Below are positions 6,294-7,756 of a stretch of 7,756 nucleotides of DNA, one piece after another; position 1 is the first letter of the stretch, and every line of letters starts with the position of its first letter. The position numbers and the translations under genes are program-made. The notes beneath the pieces were generated by a model. The model was not told the DNA's origin. It saw only the letters and a program-made list of their open reading frames with translations, and searched no databases. Source of the DNA: an uncultured Erysipelotrichaceae bacterium (GTDB lineage: Bacteria > Bacillota_I > Bacilli_A > Erysipelotrichales > Erysipelotrichaceae); contig CADBPK010000058.1 of the NCBI GenBank assembly GCA_902796465.1, positions 1 through 7,756 of the forward strand, read 5' to 3'.

Positions 6294-7348
6294 GGAATAA
6301 GAGACGGTGGCGATTAAAGAAATCGGTCAAAATTGTTTTTGCGGAATTGATAGCTTTGGCAGGACTTTTGACATATCATCATTTCTTCCAGGTTCAAGCT
6401 TCTATTAAGCCGGAAAAGCTTTTTTGCTCTGAAGATGTTTATATGGCTAACTACTACAGGATAAATTTTCAGTATTATCAGATCGAGCCGGATCAGCTGC
6501 TGGAAAATGTCAAACTTCCCGGTGTTGTCTGGAAACAATCAGGGAAGCTATCAGAAGAAGACAGTCAAAACTATCTCAATATCATAAAGAATAAAAACTA
6601 TCTTCCGTTTATTACGATCAGTGAGGACGAAGTATATCTGGAACATCTTGATGATCCGGTTTCAATTGATCCTGAAAAATATATAGAACTGATATGGAGT
6701 ATGGAGAATGATGTGCCGACGTTGAGGATCGAGGATGGCGTCAATAGAAATGAAGACGGTGAATACAATATCGTATACCGGCTTCTGCAGGGAGATGAAG
6801 TGGTGGATCTGAAGATCCTTAAAGTAATCGTCGAAACTCCGACTTGGAAGAAAAAAGAAAGAGAACAGGAAGAAAAAGTTCAGAAATTTCTTGATTTTGC
6901 CCAGTCGCAGGTTGGCAAAGGTTGTTCGGGACCACTGAGATATTTCGGACATGATGAAAAATGGTGTTCAGAATTTGTTTCTTATTGTGCACATATGACG
7001 GGTTTTGTTGAAGATGAAGGACTCTTCCCGAAATATTCGTATTGTGCACAGGGCATCGCATTCTTTAAGAGTAAAGGAAATTATCATGTCAAGGGAGATG
7101 GATATATTCCGCAGCCCGGAGACGTTGTCTTCTTTGGAAGCGGCGGGAAGTCCCATACCGGAATCGTAAAAGATGTTAAAGGTGATATTCTTTATACGAT
7201 AGAAGGAAACGCATCCGGGCGGGGCGATTACCATACGAAAAAAGCCGGTGCTAAGGTCAGAAGGTTATCTTCCGGTTATGTACATTCGTTTGGGCATCCT
7301 GACTGGACACATGAGCTGGAAGAAGAAACTGAAGAAACGGAAAGTTAA
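6290..7348 (+). CDS. Membrane-anchored CHAP-domain cell-wall hydrolase
   Basis: A 352-residue protein. The N-terminus is strongly basic (MRNKRRWRLKK), followed by one hydrophobic segment (about 13-34), a signal anchor or uncleaved signal peptide. This places the remainder outside the cell. Residues 40-185 form a region with no recognised motif. A charged Lys/Glu-rich linker (187-197) leads to a CHAP domain at about 198-335. The catalytic Cys is C226 in EKWCSEFVSYC, the His is H289 in GGKSHTGIV, and the polar residue is E305 or N307 in YTIEGNAS; PQPGDVVFFG is typical of the fold. CHAP enzymes cut peptidoglycan as amidases or endopeptidases, so a role in wall turnover or division is likely. The C-terminus is acidic (EEETEETES). 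An upstream in-frame TGA at 6275 makes ATG 6290 the first possible Met. The gene lies between two terminators and is probably monocistronic. Confidence 0.85.
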   Translation: MRNKRRWRLKKSVKIVFAELIALAGLLTYHHFFQVQASIKPEKLFCSEDVYMANYYRINFQYYQIEPDQLLENVKLPGVVWKQSGKLSEEDSQNYLNIIKNKNYLPFITISEDEVYLEHLDDPVSIDPEKYIELIWSMENDVPTLRIEDGVNRNEDGEYNIVYRLLQGDEVVDLKILKVIVETPTWKKKEREQEEKVQKFLDFAQSQVGKGCSGPLRYFGHDEKWCSEFVSYCAHMTGFVEDEGLFPKYSYCAQGIAFFKSKGNYHVKGDGYIPQPGDVVFFGSGGKSHTGIVKDVKGDILYTIEGNASGRGDYHTKKAGAKVRRLSSGYVHSFGHPDWTHELEEETEETES

Positions 7349-7362
7349 TTATTTTAAAGAAT

Positions 7363-7389
7363 AAGGATCAGGATTAACTGATCTTTTTT
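7363..7389 (+). terminator. Rho-independent terminator after the CHAP gene
   Basis: GATCAG (7366-7371) and CTGATC (7378-7383) form a perfect 6-bp stem with loop GATTAA. It can be extended by three weaker pairs and is followed by six T residues (7384-7389). It lies 15-18 bp after the CHAP stop. Confidence 0.8.
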
Positions 7390-7473
7390 CATATTGCGGA
7401 GTGTTCAGAGAATTCGACAGTTTCTTTATATAGAAAGAAGGGAAATCTGTAACAGGAAAGAATTCGAATCATG

Positions 7474-7479
7474 TATAAT
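7474..7479 (+). promoter_or_regulatory. Candidate -10 box of upp
   Basis: A perfect TATAAT lies 22 bp before the upp ATG, which would give a leader of about 16 nt containing the GAGGTG ribosome binding site (7490-7495). No good -35 box is seen at 16-18 bp; GTAACA at 19-bp spacing is a weak match. No PyrR-type attenuator was recognised. Confidence 0.4.
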
Positions 7480-7501
7480 TATCTAAATAGAGGTGTTGCT
7501 T

Positions 7502-7756
7502 ATGTTAACAGTTTTAAATCATCCGTTAATAACACATAAATTAACGTTAATGAGGAACAAGGATACAGGGACGAAAGATTTCAGGGAGAACCTGGATGAG
7601 ATCGCCGAACTGATGGCATATGAAGTATGCAGAGATCTGCCGACAGAACCTGTGCAGATCGAAACGCCTATGGGACCGTGCACAGGATATCAGCTGAGCA
7701 GGGAAGTGGTTATCGTACCGATCTTAAGAGCAGGAATCGGACTGCTGGACGGAATC
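7502..7756 (+). CDS. upp: Uracil phosphoribosyltransferase, N-terminal 85 codons (runs off the window)
   Basis: This enzyme salvages uracil by joining it to PRPP to give UMP. Only the first 85 of about 209 residues are present, and the frame is open to the last base. The start ([20 protein letters not shown]), the segment with [18 protein letters not shown], and [17 protein letters not shown] match the Upp family closely. The PRPP-binding loop and the C-terminal uracil-binding region lie beyond the edge. GAGGTG (7490-7495) is 6 nt before the ATG, fixing the start. It follows a terminator and a TATAAT box, so it is probably its own transcription unit. Confidence 0.93.
   Translation, partial: MLTVLNHPLITHKLTLMRNKDTGTKDFRENLDEIAELMAYEVCRDLPTEPVQIETPMGPCTGYQLSREVVIVPILRAGIGLLDGI

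Overview
The window looks like a chromosomal segment of a low-GC Gram-positive bacterium (Bacillota), probably an anaerobic gut member of the Erysipelotrichia or Clostridia. This rests on the strong GGAG-type ribosome binding sites, the AT-rich spacers, the Gram-positive-style CHAP wall hydrolase and the family resemblance of nagB, upp and the IS3-type transposase. No 16S or other decisive marker is present, so the placement is tentative.

Layout. (1) Positions 1-677 hold the right end of an IS3-family insertion sequence. Its transposase keeps the full DD(35)E catalytic core but has lost its normal N-terminus. (2) A strong hairpin at 685-711 lies between the IS end and the next gene. (3) Positions 738-5055 hold a compact five-gene operon on the minus strand, read in the order PqqD-like peptide-binding protein, ABC exporter, nucleotidyltransferase, HPr-kinase-like kinase, S24/S26-type serine peptidase. 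(4) A 298-bp divergent intergenic region follows, with a candidate promoter for each direction. (5) On the plus strand lie nagB (glucosamine-6-phosphate deaminase), a terminator, a membrane-anchored CHAP-domain cell-wall hydrolase, another terminator, and the first 85 codons of upp (uracil phosphoribosyltransferase), which runs off the window.

The operon is the most interesting part. A PqqD/RRE protein, HPr-kinase-like kinase, NTP_transf_5-type nucleotidyltransferase and ABC exporter are the accessory genes of paeninodin-type lasso peptide clusters of Bacillota. In those clusters the RRE binds a leader peptide, the kinase and nucleotidyltransferase tailor the peptide, and the exporter secretes it. 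Here the lasso cyclase (asparagine-synthetase-like), the transglutaminase-like B2 leader peptidase and an obvious precursor gene are all absent from the window, and an S24/S26 serine peptidase is present instead. The genes could be a non-lasso, phosphate-tailored RiPP system, part of a larger cluster cut by the IS element, or a kinase/PqqD system acting on a precursor encoded elsewhere. The plus-strand genes are ordinary housekeeping genes (amino-sugar catabolism, wall remodelling, pyrimidine salvage), so the operon and IS look like an accessory insert beside core genes.
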